Program-made: the position numbers and the translations under genes
Part shown: in pieces, positions 22,396-33,505 of the stretch
Numbering within the stretch: the stretch's first letter is position 1
Layout: each line of letters opens with the position of its first letter
The notes under the pieces: generated by a model
The model's input: only the letters and a program-made list of their open reading frames with translations
What the model was told of the DNA's origin: nothing
Database searches by the model: none
Assembly (NCBI GenBank): GCA_003117195.1
Contig: BDSI01000011.1
Coordinates: 1,094,135-1,158,134, forward strand
Length of the DNA stretch: 64,000 nucleotides
From: Eudorina sp. 2006-703-Eu-15
Taxonomy: Eukaryota; Chlorophyta; Chlorophyceae; Chlamydomonadales; Volvocaceae
Direction of reading: 5' to 3'

Positions 22396-23159
22396 GCAGG
22401 TTAAGGGAGCGCCTAACGGCATTCTCGTACAACCCAAGCGTCCGAACTAAGCGCTGGCGTTCCGAGCGCTTTCCGACGCGAGGGCGAGGAGGCTGATGAG
22501 AAGCGCTTCCGAAGCTTGCCGAGCTCAGCGACGCGGTCTGAGAACTTCTTCGCCTACAACGTGGATGATCGACAGCTCCTCGGGAGAAATGTTAACTATT
22601 GTCGCGCCTTCTTCTGCAAACCCAAACAACGATTGAATCTGTATGCGGATGTTGCTTCCGCATAAATAGAACACGTTATCTCAACATGGCGTTCCAGGTC
22701 CTTCTTTTCAAAGACACCCACATTATATGCTCCAGTTTGATTTGCTTCTCCGTTGGCCGGTTCGACGTTCGTTGGAGGGGCCAGCGCTGGATGCATTCTC
22801 AAGGGAAGCAAGCACGCTAGATCCCGCAACTACCACTACAACAATCGCAAATTAGAAACCAGCCATAAAGGATCAGAACTACGATTTCAATACTTGCCCG
22901 ATTATGGGCATTGTTGGTTCCCTCCTAATCCTTTAAAGGTGTCCCTACCCTGAAGGATATCTGACAAGATATGTAAGGTCAGCGATCAATCACCAAAGGT
23001 GTAGCTATTTTTTACATTATGATACATCCTCAAGCCGTTGTTCCGTACTTCAGGATCCAAAGACTACCGGCTAAGATGAATGTTAATGTGGCTTGCAACC
23101 ATATGTTTTCACTTACATATCCTCATCATCATATTTCCGTGTATGGACTCGTCCCCCTG

Positions 23160-23600
23160 TGTCCCAGTTCAGGGGGTCAGGGGGCGCGCGCCTCGGCCGA
23201 GGCGCGCCCTGACCCCTGATTTCGGGCGGGCCGGCACCGACCCCTGCAGGTCCCAGGCTCAGCCAACAGATGATGAATTACCGTTACCAGGACAGCCTGT
23301 ATTATAGGACAAGACGTGCCAACCTGCGTCCCAGTTTTGGGGGTCAGGGCGCGCCTTGACTGAGGCGCGCCCTGAGCCCTGATTTGGGGCGGGCCGACCG
23401 GACGCCTGCAGGTCGCAGGGTCAGCCACCAGATAATCAAAATAAACAAAAACCGCTACTAGGACAGTCTGTAGTTACAAACCAGATGCGTCCGCCTGCAT
23501 CCCGGTTTCGGGGGTCAGGGCGCGCCCTGGCCGAGGCGCGCCCTGACCCCCAAAAAGACGTATTTTCTCAGGGCGCGCCCTGAGCCCTGATCTGTGGCCG
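23160..23600 (-). repeat. GGCGCGCC-centred palindromic repeats
   Basis: Three blocks of TCAGGGCGCGCC ... GGCGCGCCCTGA type occur at ~23171-23215, 23341-23375 and 23514-23590, mirroring 21262-21330 at the left end of the element. Each block can fold into a GC-rich hairpin. Confidence 0.8.
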
Positions 23601-23609
23601 CTACCTAAC

Positions 23610-23829
23610 TCCCGGCGCCCTGTTGAGGCGGTGCGGATTACGATGGCAGGCCGTACAGCCATTGTTTGTCGTCACCATTGAAGAACTTATGAAGTGCTGT
23701 GAAGTGCAATGAAGAACCTATGAAATGCGGCAGTTCCACGAGTGATTCGGTGACCACGGTCTTTTGCCCGTATAACAGTTATGGTTGCATTGACCGTGTG
23801 TTCATGATGGTGTGCGGAAGGTAAGATAC
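23610..23829 (+). pseudogene. Relic of the fourth terpene-synthase unit (exon 1, 3' part)
   Basis: GATTCGGTGACCACGGTCTT, then TGCATTGACC, then GTTCATGATGGTGTGCGGAA followed by GGTAAG match the 3' half and splice donor of exon 1 in copies A-C, with frame-breaking changes. Sequence right after the donor is already the 5' flank of the next unit (compare 15058), so exons 2-6 were lost, probably by unequal exchange. Confidence 0.6.
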
Positions 23830-23909
23830 ATTTACTGAGGCCGATTCCCCCTAATTCTCCTCATCGCGCCGATCGCGCATCGCAGTGGAAGCCTACAGTC
23901 CAACCCCGT

Positions 23910-24415
23910 CAATGTTGCTATCTTAAATAAAAAGAATATGTAGGGGCAAAAAAGCCGGAAATTTTCTATTTCCCGGACCCCAAGAAACCTGCGAGATTTC
24001 ATTTATTTGACGCTGTGGAGAGTCGGAAATCTGTTCTGCCAACTATTTTCCAGACTACCAAAAAGGCCTGGATACCTGCAGGCGCAGGGAAAAATCCTGC
24101 ATCGTACACCTGTCTACCGCCAAAACACACTCGAATGCCGTGTCCCCAACTCCTGGTTACCCTCCCATATGCATCCGCGACGCAAGGAAAGCGCGCTTCA
24201 GGCCTCCATGGACTTAGAATCCCTGTCGTCGCTGTGGTAACAGTGGCCGTGCTGTCGAAACCCGCAGAAATGTTTCCACCCTGCCTCGGAGGTTTTTATT
24301 TCCTGGCACCTAGGAAGCCCCCCAACATCTGCCCTGCCAAAGGTTTTTTGGCTACTGGCGACAGGCCGGAAACCTGCGGAATTCTATTTCCCCGTTTTGG
24401 AAGATAGCAACACTG
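23910..24415. mobile_element. hAT-type MITE, 506 bp, with 8-bp target-site duplication
   Basis: The left end CAATGTTGCTATCTT and the reverse complement of the right end, CAGTGTTGCTATCTT, match at 14 of 15 positions. CAGTGTTGC-like ends are characteristic of hAT elements. The element is flanked on both sides by AACCCCGT (23902-23909 and 24416-24423), the 8-bp duplication length expected for hAT. Unit A has uninterrupted sequence at the matching place (~15120). There is no coding capacity. Confidence 0.88.
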
Positions 24416-24423
24416 AACCCCGT

Positions 24424-25108
24424 CTTACCCCGTCTTCCTGGTTCAGCAGACATAGTTAACGTAGTAAGGTTCCATGCAATGATAAGTATACTATTTGTTG
24501 TCGGACTGAACAGACTCGAGTCGAGACGTCGATGTTAGGGTCGTTCAGACTAAGGCCAAAACTCAGTTGAAACTTCAGTAACCATTCATACAATTGGGCT
24601 AAATGGGCTGTATGAACTAAATAAATAGTAGCAAAATATGTTTTGTAACGAGCGCGCATTGGGAGTGTTAGAGGAACAAGTCCATGGGCGCATTACAACA
24701 AAAAAAACGCGTCGCGACTTGACGGTTGGGTTAGCGGAACGTTATCCTGACATGCCTGCCAGATTCGCACCTGGAAAATATGTGTAACGGCATGGTGTAC
24801 TGCTCATCAGCCTGTGCCTTTGGAGCTGGGCTTACAAGGTGTACATAAGGGCGAACCGCAACCGGGGTACGCATATGGTCGGATAGAAATCGTGGAATAC
24901 GTGCTACCACGGTGAGAACCAGTTATTACAGGGGTTCGGAAACCAGTAAGTTTATCGCGTGATCGACAGACACACTGACCTGTAGTACCTGGCCTTCCAT
25001 CCGACAACGAACTTCCCGGCAGGAAGCGCTACACGGGGCAACCTTGGCCTGTCGCAGACAGCACAAGCCCCTTCCTTGACTGACGGCGGGACTGAGATAA
25101 CAAAGACA
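24424..25108 (+). other. 5' flank of unit B
   Basis: Alignable with 15130-16324 of unit A and 36800-37394 of unit C (for example CTCGAGTCGAGACGTCGA and TTAGGGTCGTTCAGACTA) but shortened and diverged. It presumably contains the copy B promoter. No separate gene was seen. Confidence 0.6.
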
Positions 25109-28100
25109 ATGCAGCAGCCGCGCCGCCTAAACATTGCGGCCAGAGATCACTTGACGATGCCAGGCAGTACAGCTATCGTGGCACGCCACCATTCGGTGAC
25201 CGCGATCTTGCGCCCATACAGCGTCAGTCGAAACCCACTTTTTCAATGCAAGGTACTGGCTGCATTTAGTCCTGGTGTTCATGATGGTGCGGAAGGTAAG
25301 CCGCCTTCGCTACTTGACATATGCGTATGCGTTTGCAGTTTTTCACTCGTTCGCGCGGGCACCTTATGATTTGAACTGGTTGATTGTTTTTATTTGATAT
25401 TCAACATTTGTCCCGCCACATCTATGCATAGCACCCTGATGACGGGCTATCGCGCAAGACCTAGTTAGCTGTTGTGACGTCCTGGGTATTCAAACGTTCA
25501 TACATTTTCAAACGTTCATACATTAACATAATACCGAGTAACACGTACGCAACGGCTGACTGGAGCTCCCGTGCACGATGTATTTTTCGGATGCGAGGGT
25601 GCAAACAGATAGCTGCCCATAACAACGACAGAATATCCATAAACAGGGTTTAAGGAAACCTCTAAAACATTTATTTAATTTGTTAGGCAATAACGATGTA
25701 TTGGCCGACAAGCAGGTGCACTGCGGCATGATAGTGTAATTATCCAGTTGAGCCAAAGTGCAAAATTCGCCAAGCCTATGCGCGTAGATGGAACTATCAA
25801 GTTATAACTTAGGGATACGACTTGCTTTGACTACTGACCCTTGCTCATTGTGTTAGCCTTGGCGCGGAATTCCTGAAATGCTACCTCGCCTGTACCCACC
25901 CACTTCCGTGTCCCACGCACCTACCTAACCCACGCACCTACCTAACCCACCCACCTACCTAACCCACCCACCTACCTAACCCACCCACCCGCCCAGGACA
26001 TCCCACCACGGCATCTGCACGTGCGGGACCCGCCACCACCATCACCCCCAATGGCAGTACCCCCCCCCATCAGCCACACGACCCCGCGCGCAGCGACATC
26101 TCGCAGACTGCGTTGACGAGCACGGCTGCGGCGGCAGCGACCCTGGTGGCGACCGAGGAGGTGCGGGCATCCGTGTGGTTAGTAACGAGGAAGTAATAAA
26201 ACGAGGAAGTAATAAACCCGTCACATACACGCACGCACACACGCACGCAAGTGTATGGTGGATGGGAGTGGAGCTGCGGTCACCGATCAAAGCATGAAAG
26301 CATGGGTGACCGAATGTTAGAGCGGACGCCAGAACGGATCTTGGGTGTGTTCCGTGCCAGCAAGGGTTGGGGGCTTGAGGATGCAAATAGTTGTATTTGA
26401 TCCACGAATAACGCCTGCGCGGCCATTGGCCAGCCATTCACGGCGCCTTGCTCATCATTCGTTCGGTTTCCGCGTAGCAGTCATATTGCCGCTCTGCCAT
26501 CCGCTTCGCCTGCTCCCCGCTTCCAGCAGCAGCAGTTTGAGCTCTGGCCCCTGCCGCCTGTCGAGGGCGGTGACGACACTGACACAGCCGCGTTGGTACG
26601 GCAGTGGGGTAGGGACCTTGGTAAGGCCATGGCGCCGAGCGCCGACGGCTGGGAGGCGGACTTCATCGAGGCGTACAGTCTGGCCGTGTGGTTCTTCGAT
26701 TCGGAGGTCGACGACGGTGACTGCGACCTGCAGCGCGCGCACCGCCTCTCCGACCAGTTCCTTGCAACCTACCGGTGAGACGCGCTGCGAGGTTCCTGCG
26801 TGTCGCCCGCTGCGCTTTCCCAGCCCCCGATGCGATCACCGGCCTACTCGAGCTCCAGCCTTACTGCCCGGCCACGCCTAGAGCACGACATACCGTACGG
26901 CAAATCGTGTATGACAGCTCTGTCAGTGGCCTGCCCGATCCTATCTGCTACACGGCTAGCTCGTCCAGTGAGTGATCACATTTATCTCCGACCGTGCACT
27001 CATGTGTACGGATGGATGGGCGTGCAGGTCCGCGCCGTACTATCACCGGCTTGTGGCTGCGCTGCGGTCGGGCGGCCGGGAGGGCTGGCTGCCCTTCGTG
27101 GACGAGTGCATCACGCGCTACGTGAGGAGCACTGTGGTCCTCAAGGACCGCAGCGTGACCAACTTACAGGAGGTACGGCTTGGATGCGCGAACGCATGCG
27201 GGTATATCTGCACTGCGGGTTTGGTCGGGCGGGTTTCAATTTTGAACACATGCGCGCACCCGTGAATGATATGGCACAGTTCCGCATTCAAACCGCCTTT
27301 CTTTATGATACGTTTTCCGATGGCTATCTCTTCAACCGCACAAATCGGCCGAGTGGGACCATGGCAGGGTGGCAGCATTGAGTCGTGGTGTGCGCGTTTT
27401 AACATGACGTTCGGGAAGGATCAAATACGGAACTTGGGGAACCTGTCCGGAGCGCCATGGTGGCGTTAGTTCATTTAGGCAGTGTATGGTGAGGAAGCCT
27501 CGGCTGTCGCCGTTGGCTGTCACCGATGATCCGCGGGGTCCGCTGTAATATCCTAATAATAATAATACGGAAGAGGAGCTGCCGCGTGTCGTACAAACGT
27601 GTCCTTTATTTGGGGCGCACCTGGCCATACATGGACACCATACCCCAGCCACCATCACTGTGGGCCGCCGCCGCTGCTGCCGCCTATCGCCTATCGCCTA
27701 TCGCCCACCGCCCGCCCACAGTTTTTGGAGCACCGCACGTGGAGTGGTGCCTGGCCGCCCTGCGTCCTTGTGGCGCTGCAGCCGGGCGACGGCAGCCCGA
27801 TCGAACATCCCGCGACCCGCGACGTGCTGGTGCTGCTGGCCACCGCCCTGATACTGATGCACGACATGTACGACTGGCATTGGGATGCGCGCGAGAAGGG
27901 CAGCCGCGTCATGTTGCATGATTTCTTTGAGACGGAGGACGAGGCGCTGACCTACGTACTCGGCTGCTGGCAGGTATGATATGACCGTACAATCAACTTG
28001 TTTATTATCAATTTGTATTGAGATAAGACCCGGGAGTTTCCGTTCAGCAATGATGTGGTGCGCCATGGTGCGCCATGGCGGTGCAGTTTTGTTTACGGTA

Positions 28101-29016
28101 TGCAGTGTTTGGCGAGGAAGCTTCGGCTGTCAGCGGGGTCCGCTGTAACATCCTTATGATGATGCTATGGCTTGATATAATAATGATGTTGTGCCTTAAC
28201 TAGGTGTGCTATGTAGCCGTTACAAGATAAACCCTTAGTTGTGCAGCCATACCACGATACCGGCCAACACACCAAGATTACTGATGCGCCAGGATGGCCT
28301 CTCCTGGAATTCTGCGTTGCTTAAGCGATGTCTTCACGATAGTGCAGAAGATTTCCCCGCTGGGGGCGGGCTGCTGGATGTTGCCGTACCTGACCGTAGT
28401 ACGTTGTACGGGGTATCTTGGGGTCTGATGGTATTCCTTTTCCATATGGAAAGAATTTTCCATATGGGAAAGCGATGTCCAATTTGCACTCAAACGCCTT
28501 CAGGACAGCACGCAGAAAGTGCGGCAAGGCAGCTCAACATACACTTCGGACGCAAACACACCGCATTATTACCGCAGGGGCAGTTCTGTGGCGTGCGAGC
28601 ATTTCCGGGCGTTAGCTATGCGTGTCCCTTCATGTCACGCACTCCTGATCTGCCTGCCTACGAACACACATACATACAAACCACATTACCCCACCTACTC
28701 CCAGCTGTGCGTGTGTACCTCGTTACGGTTGTCGATGACAGCCAGTTGGAAGACACCTCAATCAATATCCATCACACGCGACACGCCCCATCAATGCATG
28801 CCTTCGTGCCTCCCTCCATGATCTGCCCAGGCCGCCCACCGCCTCGCGCCGCCCACCCTGCGCGGGGCGATGGACCGCGCTCTGGCCTGGCAGCAGAGCC
28901 CCGTCTACCAGCGCATCCGCGGCGAGCGATACAACGCGGAGCGCTTCCGTCGCCTCAACGCCCTGTTCGGCGTCACGGCTGTGGCCGTCGCCGCCGACAC
29001 AGCCAGCCGCAAGTAA
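25109..29016 (+). CDS. Class I terpene-synthase-like protein, copy B
   Basis: Six exons (25109-25295, 25997-26160, 26527-26774, 27028-27172, 27722-27973, 28831-29016) with the same phases as copies A and C; 393 aa. The DDxxD-site sequence is WFFDSEVDD and the NSE-site sequence is HDMYDWHWD. The RxxT block is EHRTWSGAWPPC, and the C-terminal ERY is conserved. The N-terminal ~115 residues are transit-peptide-like and the most variable part. Copy B is the most diverged in introns and flank, yet its exons stay open with mostly conservative changes, which argues that it is or recently was functional. Two introns carry the dispersed GGGGTCCGCTGTAA repeat end (27535-27567 and 28137-28165). Confidence 0.7.
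27535..27568 (+). repeat. Dispersed-repeat 3' end with (AAT)n tail in copy B intron
   Basis: CCGCGGGGTCCGCTGTAATA is followed by AATAATAATAATA. The same terminus recurs at 14603, 28137, 39799, 43155, 43430 and 57128 (plus) and near 11541 and 41946 (minus), each next to simple AAT/TAA or CATT repeats, as expected for a LINE or SINE family. Confidence 0.65.
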
Positions 29017-29432
29017 CTCTCGATGTGGCAGACGTGTCAGGGCCCGATGACGGCTCGGCACATATCCTGCCACAGTCAGGGATATGTGTCGAGCTGCCCG
29101 CCCTGATATGCTGATCTTACTGCGCCGGACAATGCGCCGGCATTCCGCGGATAGGGATTCTGGGGATCTTCCGGCTGCTGATGTATCCTGGATAGGGATT
29201 CTGGGGATCTTCCGGCTGCTGATGTATCCTGCTGAAGTGTTAAGCTGCTACCGAACTTCGCGCGTCTGGGCGTAGAGCTGTTAACTTGGCTGAGGCGTCC
29301 TCCAGCTGTCGGTTGACGGCGCGACAGAATTGCTATGCCGTCATCGGTGCATGACAGACGTACCATCAAGGCGAAACCAATGGCGGCGGGCGTCGTCGAC
29401 GTCGAGCCGTGCAAGTGATAATCCAGCAGCTT

Positions 29433-30343
29433 AGCAGCAGCTGCATTACTATTTGGTGAAGCAAGTGGTTCGCTTTTGGAACCGCCTGCAGACGCAGAAG
29501 GGCACGGTCGCACACGCAGTCCTATGTCAGGAGGTTATCGATGCACTCACCGACCCTGAACGGGGCGGTTGGGGAGCCTCGTTCTTGCGTTTAATGTCGT
29601 ACTTAAGAGTGTGATATTTGGAGCGGGCTACCTCACGATGCAGAAGGTGTTGAACAGCGAGTTGAGTGGTTGCTGTCCAAACCTCTTCCCGAGGCTCAGA
29701 TTGTGACGGCGATGAGGGAACGACTAATGAGCGGTTGGGAACATGTGCGCCTCGATGTCGAGCCAGACAATTACCCATCAGACAGGAAGCAGCCGGGGAT
29801 CCATATGTCGAAGTACAAGCATTGGATGGGCCTGTCGTTTATGGGTGCGGCGGCCGTTATGTGGCAACCGCACGCTACAGTTTTTATCCCCCGTTCTGCG
29901 CACCGGAAGCTAATGCAATTCAGGCTTTGTTGTTGGGCACTTGAGTCTAACAGGGCGCGGAGGGGTAGGCGCCATGTCCCTAGAGGACAACGGGTCTGCC
30001 GTTGCTGCCGCTCTGAAGACCAGATTGAAGATGAGAAGCATGTTCTACTCGACTGCCCGGCTTACGATGCAATACGCGCTGAGGAAGGGTTTCACCGCCC
30101 TAATACGATGAGGGAGGCGATTGCCTGGGATCCGGCTCGTTTGGCAAAGATGTTGGAGCGCATGTGGGCTCACCGTAATTCTATCGTGCCCTTTGGGCGC
30201 TAGTCTCGTCGACTCCTGTTAATGCGGTATTGCAAACCAGTGCTTTTGGGCGTTTTGTTTGCCCTTGGGCCTCCGGCTCGTATGGGTATGTGCAGGTATG
30301 GGGTTACGCACCCCCAACCATGTAACACACACACACACACATA
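29433..30343 (+). mobile_element. 5'-truncated L1-type non-LTR retrotransposon (degenerate)
   Basis: Interrupts the unit B 3' flank exactly where unit A is continuous (20240). It encodes, with one stop and one frameshift, the C-terminal end of a LINE ORF2. Intact blocks include KQVVRFWNRLQTQKGT and the zinc-knuckle-like CRCCRSEDQIEDEKHVLLDC, then RMWAHRNSIVPFGR before the stop. It ends in (CA)n at 30326-30343. Shorter copies of the same 3' end lie at 33275-33505 and 36029-36213 on the minus strand. Confidence 0.78.
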
Positions 30344-30864
30344 AGATAGAGGGCCCATGGGAACTGTGCGTGAAGTGGTCATGCGCACACTCCCACGCCC
30401 TGGCGGGGCACGGCACAGGTTGCTTGTGCACGAGTCCGGCGGGGCAGCTAGCATCAGTGCACTGTGGGATTATGTGATGGAGCAGTTCTGCGTTCTTGTA
30501 CAATACGTATGCCTACATGTTGTAATGTAACCGTTACAAAGTGGACGACCCGTATCATGTTGTTGTATTGTAACATACAGTGGTAGGGGCGGTGCTGGAA
30601 AGGTGACTGTACAGCGAGCGAGCTCAGCCTGCCGAAATGCTGTCGGGCCGCAGTTGATTCTGTAGGCAACTGCGCAGGAAAGCGTGTGCGGTACTCTCAC
30701 GTACCCGCGCATGAGAGATTCGGTGGGATTTCACCCCGGGGACGGGGAGTAGATATCGGTGAGTGGGCGTAGCCGGCATGATGCGTGTTGCAGGCATCCT
30801 ACATTGGCCGTACTCGGTCATCGGAGCTTTAGTGGGCCCGGTCGCTGCCGCAGTCGGCCGGGAG

Positions 30865-31644
30865 ATGAGGAACGAGATGGACGAAAACACGACTCGGATG
30901 GCCGAGTATGTGATTCAGCGGGTCGGTGACGCTTACCCCAAGCTACGCGCAGCGCAGGAGGCGCCGGCCCGAGGTCGGCGGGCGACCGGGGTGAAGCCCG
31001 TGCTGAAAACGGCGGCGCCGCGGCTGGCTGCTCCTCGCCAGGCGGCACCGCGCCAGGCGGCACCGCGCCAGGCGGCACCGCGCCAGGCGGTGCCGGACGG
31101 CGGAGAGGCGACGCATCCGTTGAGTGGTATGGTCCACTCGCTGCTCTGCGCTACGGCTAGCGCACCGTTCACAACCGCCATCGAGGGCCACCAAAAGCTG
31201 TACAAGACCCTCCTGCTGCTGGTGGAGACACTGTCGGAGGTGGAGCTTGGCGACGCTACGGCGGAATTCTGCACGAAGGCCTTGAAGTCTATCCTGCAGA
31301 TCGCCGTGCAGTCGGCCGAGCACCTGGGCACACGGCCGGGCTGCGGTCTCAACGCTATGTTGCGTTACACGAACTCGCAGCTCACCAACTGCCTCCTCGC
31401 GCCAGAGTCGACGGTGTTTAACCCCACCACTGCTGCGGCCGCATTGGAGGCGGCGCGCACGGACAACGGCCGCGGCGGGGGCAGCGGGAGTAGCGGGAGC
31501 CGGCGCCGCGGCGGCGGGAACGGCGGTGGTGGCGGAGGAACCCGCACCGGCGGTGGAAGCCGTTACGACCGGGAGCGTGACCGGTCGCCGCCGCGGAGGT
31601 CGCCGGAGCGCGAGCGAGGAGACCGCTATAAGCGGCGCAAGTAA
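30865..31644 (+). CDS. Gag-like protein of the DIRS-like element
   Basis: Open to a TAA at 31642-31644; the frame stays open upstream to 30763, but that part is host flank. The first plausible internal Met is at 30865. The N-terminal third has PRQAA repeats (APRQAAPRQAAPRQA). The central ~130 residues are helical in character (MVHSLLCATASAPFTTAIEG, then LYKTLLLLVETLSEVELGDA). The C-terminus is Gly- and Arg/Ser-rich, ending RERDRSPPRRSPERERGDRY and a lysine/arginine tail, as expected for nucleic-acid binding. Assignment rests on position next to the RT frame and on composition, not on a recognised Gag domain. Confidence 0.55.
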   Translation: MRNEMDENTTRMAEYVIQRVGDAYPKLRAAQEAPARGRRATGVKPVLKTAAPRLAAPRQAAPRQAAPRQAAPRQAVPDGGEATHPLSGMVHSLLCATASAPFTTAIEGHQKLYKTLLLLVETLSEVELGDATAEFCTKALKSILQIAVQSAEHLGTRPGCGLNAMLRYTNSQLTNCLLAPESTVFNPTTAAAALEAARTDNGRGGGSGSSGSRRRGGGNGGGGGGTRTGGGSRYDRERDRSPPRRSPERERGDRYKRRK

Positions 31645-32157
31645 TGTCCGGGACCGCTGTGGGAGCGGTCATGTCTGGCGGACGCGAGGGTCACGGTTTG
31701 TGGCGCGGGACGCGCAGCCCAATTGCGGCGCGGTTGCGCCCTTGGGTTTGTTCCAGTTCCGAGATGGCGCGGTCGCGCTCTTTGCTTGGGAAGGTCCCGT
31801 GTTCTGTCAGCGCGGTGGCGCTTGAGTTAATTTTTCGACCTGACAGCGCGGTTGCGCTGTCTGTCCTGCCGGGGAGGGTCTGGCGCGTCGGTCGCTCGGC
31901 TGGGGGGGGGGGCCTTGCTTGTTTTGCCTGTTGAGGCCGTTGCCCCGGTGGCAGGCGGGTGGGAGGGACTAAGCCCAGTGAGGAGGCTTGCCCTTGCGTT
32001 GTAAACCTGTTCGCGCTTTTCGCGTCGCGCTTTCCTCTTGTTCCAACTGCCTCTATTTCTTTTCCTTCATCGCTGCCTGGTATGCCCCGCAATCCGTGTT
32101 GCTGCGGTCGCAGCGTGAATTGTGCCAGCCCGCACCGGCCAGTCCCTTCCCATCGAC

Positions 32158-32757
32158 ATGAACTGGAGCAAGTCCGCTGCTATTAAGGGTCTGGTCCGGC
32201 ACTCAAGAGACAGAGTAGCACTGCTTGAGTCCGCTCAGAAAGCGGATGAGGAGTTCGGCAGGGATTTTGCACAGCAGAAGCTGGCCTCGAGCGCCAACCC
32301 GCTCAGTTTGGCTCTGCGCGATTTTCAGCAGGATCGGGAGCAGCGGAGGAGAATCGCGTCACCACTAGCGCCGCCTCCGAAACGGCTGGCGGTTGCGTCT
32401 AAGGATGGCTTACTCCCACAAACAGCCCGTGCACCTGAGCAGGCACCGCGTGTACGGCACCGTCAGGAGCCAGCCCGGCCGGCGGTGCAAGGCGAAGGTA
32501 CGAGCTACCCAGGAGGGGAGGGTGGTTTTGAGGACAACCTCGGCGAGTTCTCGAATACGGGGCCGTCCATGTCAACCCCGGGAAGCAAGGACAGGCAGCT
32601 TCCTGTCATGCGGGGCAGGCTGCGGGGTTGCGTGCAGGATTGGTACGACATCACTTCTAATACGCTCATCCTCGATTGGGTGCGGGAAGGTTTCCCGCTG
32701 TCGTGGAAGGACGGAAACCCCCCGCCACCTGGTTTCTACCGCAACCACGCCTCGACT
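32158..32757 (+). pseudogene. Truncated reverse transcriptase N-terminal region (DIRS-like, plus copy)
   Basis: Encodes about 200 residues from MNWSKSAAIKG to FYRNHAST, apparently identical to the N-terminus of the minus-strand RT frame. Homology stops abruptly at 32757, before any catalytic motif, where foldback sequence begins. The frame reaches a stop 39 nt later. Confidence 0.8.
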
Positions 32758-32779
32758 CACTCTGGGAAAACGCACCCCC

Positions 32780-33140
32780 CATTTGTTCGTAACTGATTCG
32801 TTTCGGCGTTCATAACTCGTTCGTAACTCAATCGTAACTCGTTGGTAACTCATTTGTTTCGTAACTCATTCGTTTTAGAGGCCTTCGTTGTGGAGATAAT
32901 TCGTTGTAGGGCGCCCAAAACGAATTGTCTCCACAACGAATCCCTCTAAAACGAAGCAGTTACGAACGAGTTACGAACGAGTTACGAATTGTCTCCACAA
33001 CGAATCCCTCTAAAACGAAGCAGTTACGAATGAGTTACGAATTGTCTCCACAACGAATCCCTCTATAACGAAGCAGTTACGAACGAGTTACGAATTATCT
33101 CCACACATTTAAAACGAAGCAGTTTCGAATGAGTTATTAA
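32780..33140. repeat. Foldback element with ~60-bp tandem units
   Basis: The left arm (TTCGTTTTAGAGG, TTCGTTGTGGAGA) is the reverse complement of a right-hand unit (TCTCCACAACGAATCCCTCT, AAAACGAAGCAGTTACGAA). The right-hand unit repeats three to four times, separated by GAACGAGTTACGAA spacers. The two sides can pair into a long hairpin. It lies between the oppositely oriented RT frames. Confidence 0.85.
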
Positions 33141-33274
33141 GTGCTGTGCGGCTTCATACTGAATATGAAGTTTGCTAGAGTTTGCCTGTGAGAACTGCAG
33201 GGTGGTTAGAACCACCTGTTCATTTTCCTGCCAGTGCTTAGATGTTGTTGTTGTGTTGCTGCTGTTGTTGTGTT

Positions 33275-33505
33275 ACATGGTTGGGGGTGCGTAACCCCAT
33301 ACCTGCACATACCCATACGAGCCGGAGGCCCAAGGGCAAACAAAACGCCCAAAAGCACTGGTTTGCAATACCGCATTAACAGGAGTCGACGAGACTAGCG
33401 CCCAAAGGGCACGATAGAATTACGGTGAGCCCACATGCGCTCCAACATCTTTGCCAAACGAGCCGGATCCCAGGCAATCGCCTCCCTCATCGTATTAGGG
33501 TTTAG
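33275..33505 (-). mobile_element. Short 5'-truncated L1-type 3' end
   Basis: Reverse complement of ~30100-30325: NTMREAIAWDPARLAKMLE to VPFGR and stop, then the shared 3' UTR. It is flanked by TGCTTAGATGT at ~33237 and ~33507, an 11-bp putative target duplication. It was inserted into the 3' end of the minus-strand RT frame, whose present stop codon falls at this junction. Confidence 0.75.

Larger units (their letters stand above)
21246..23605. mobile_element. ~2.36-kb non-autonomous element with ~195-bp terminal inverted repeats
   Basis: The left end (AGCGGCCACAGATCAGGGCT, then GCGCGCC palindromes, then AAAATACGTCTTTTTGGGGG) reappears in reverse complement at 23395-23605. Inverted homology extends from ~21246-21440. 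No transposase frame is present inside. The interior holds two direct copies of a ~260-bp block and several GGCGCGCC palindromes. It sits inside the relic fourth terpene-synthase exon. The class is not assigned, and the exact ends are blurred because flanking sequence is partly inverted too. Confidence 0.6.

Noticed and set aside
30763..30864. Upstream in-frame extension of the Gag-like frame
   Set aside because: The first part of this frame is host flank shared with unit A (20990-21045), so it is not part of the element's original protein.
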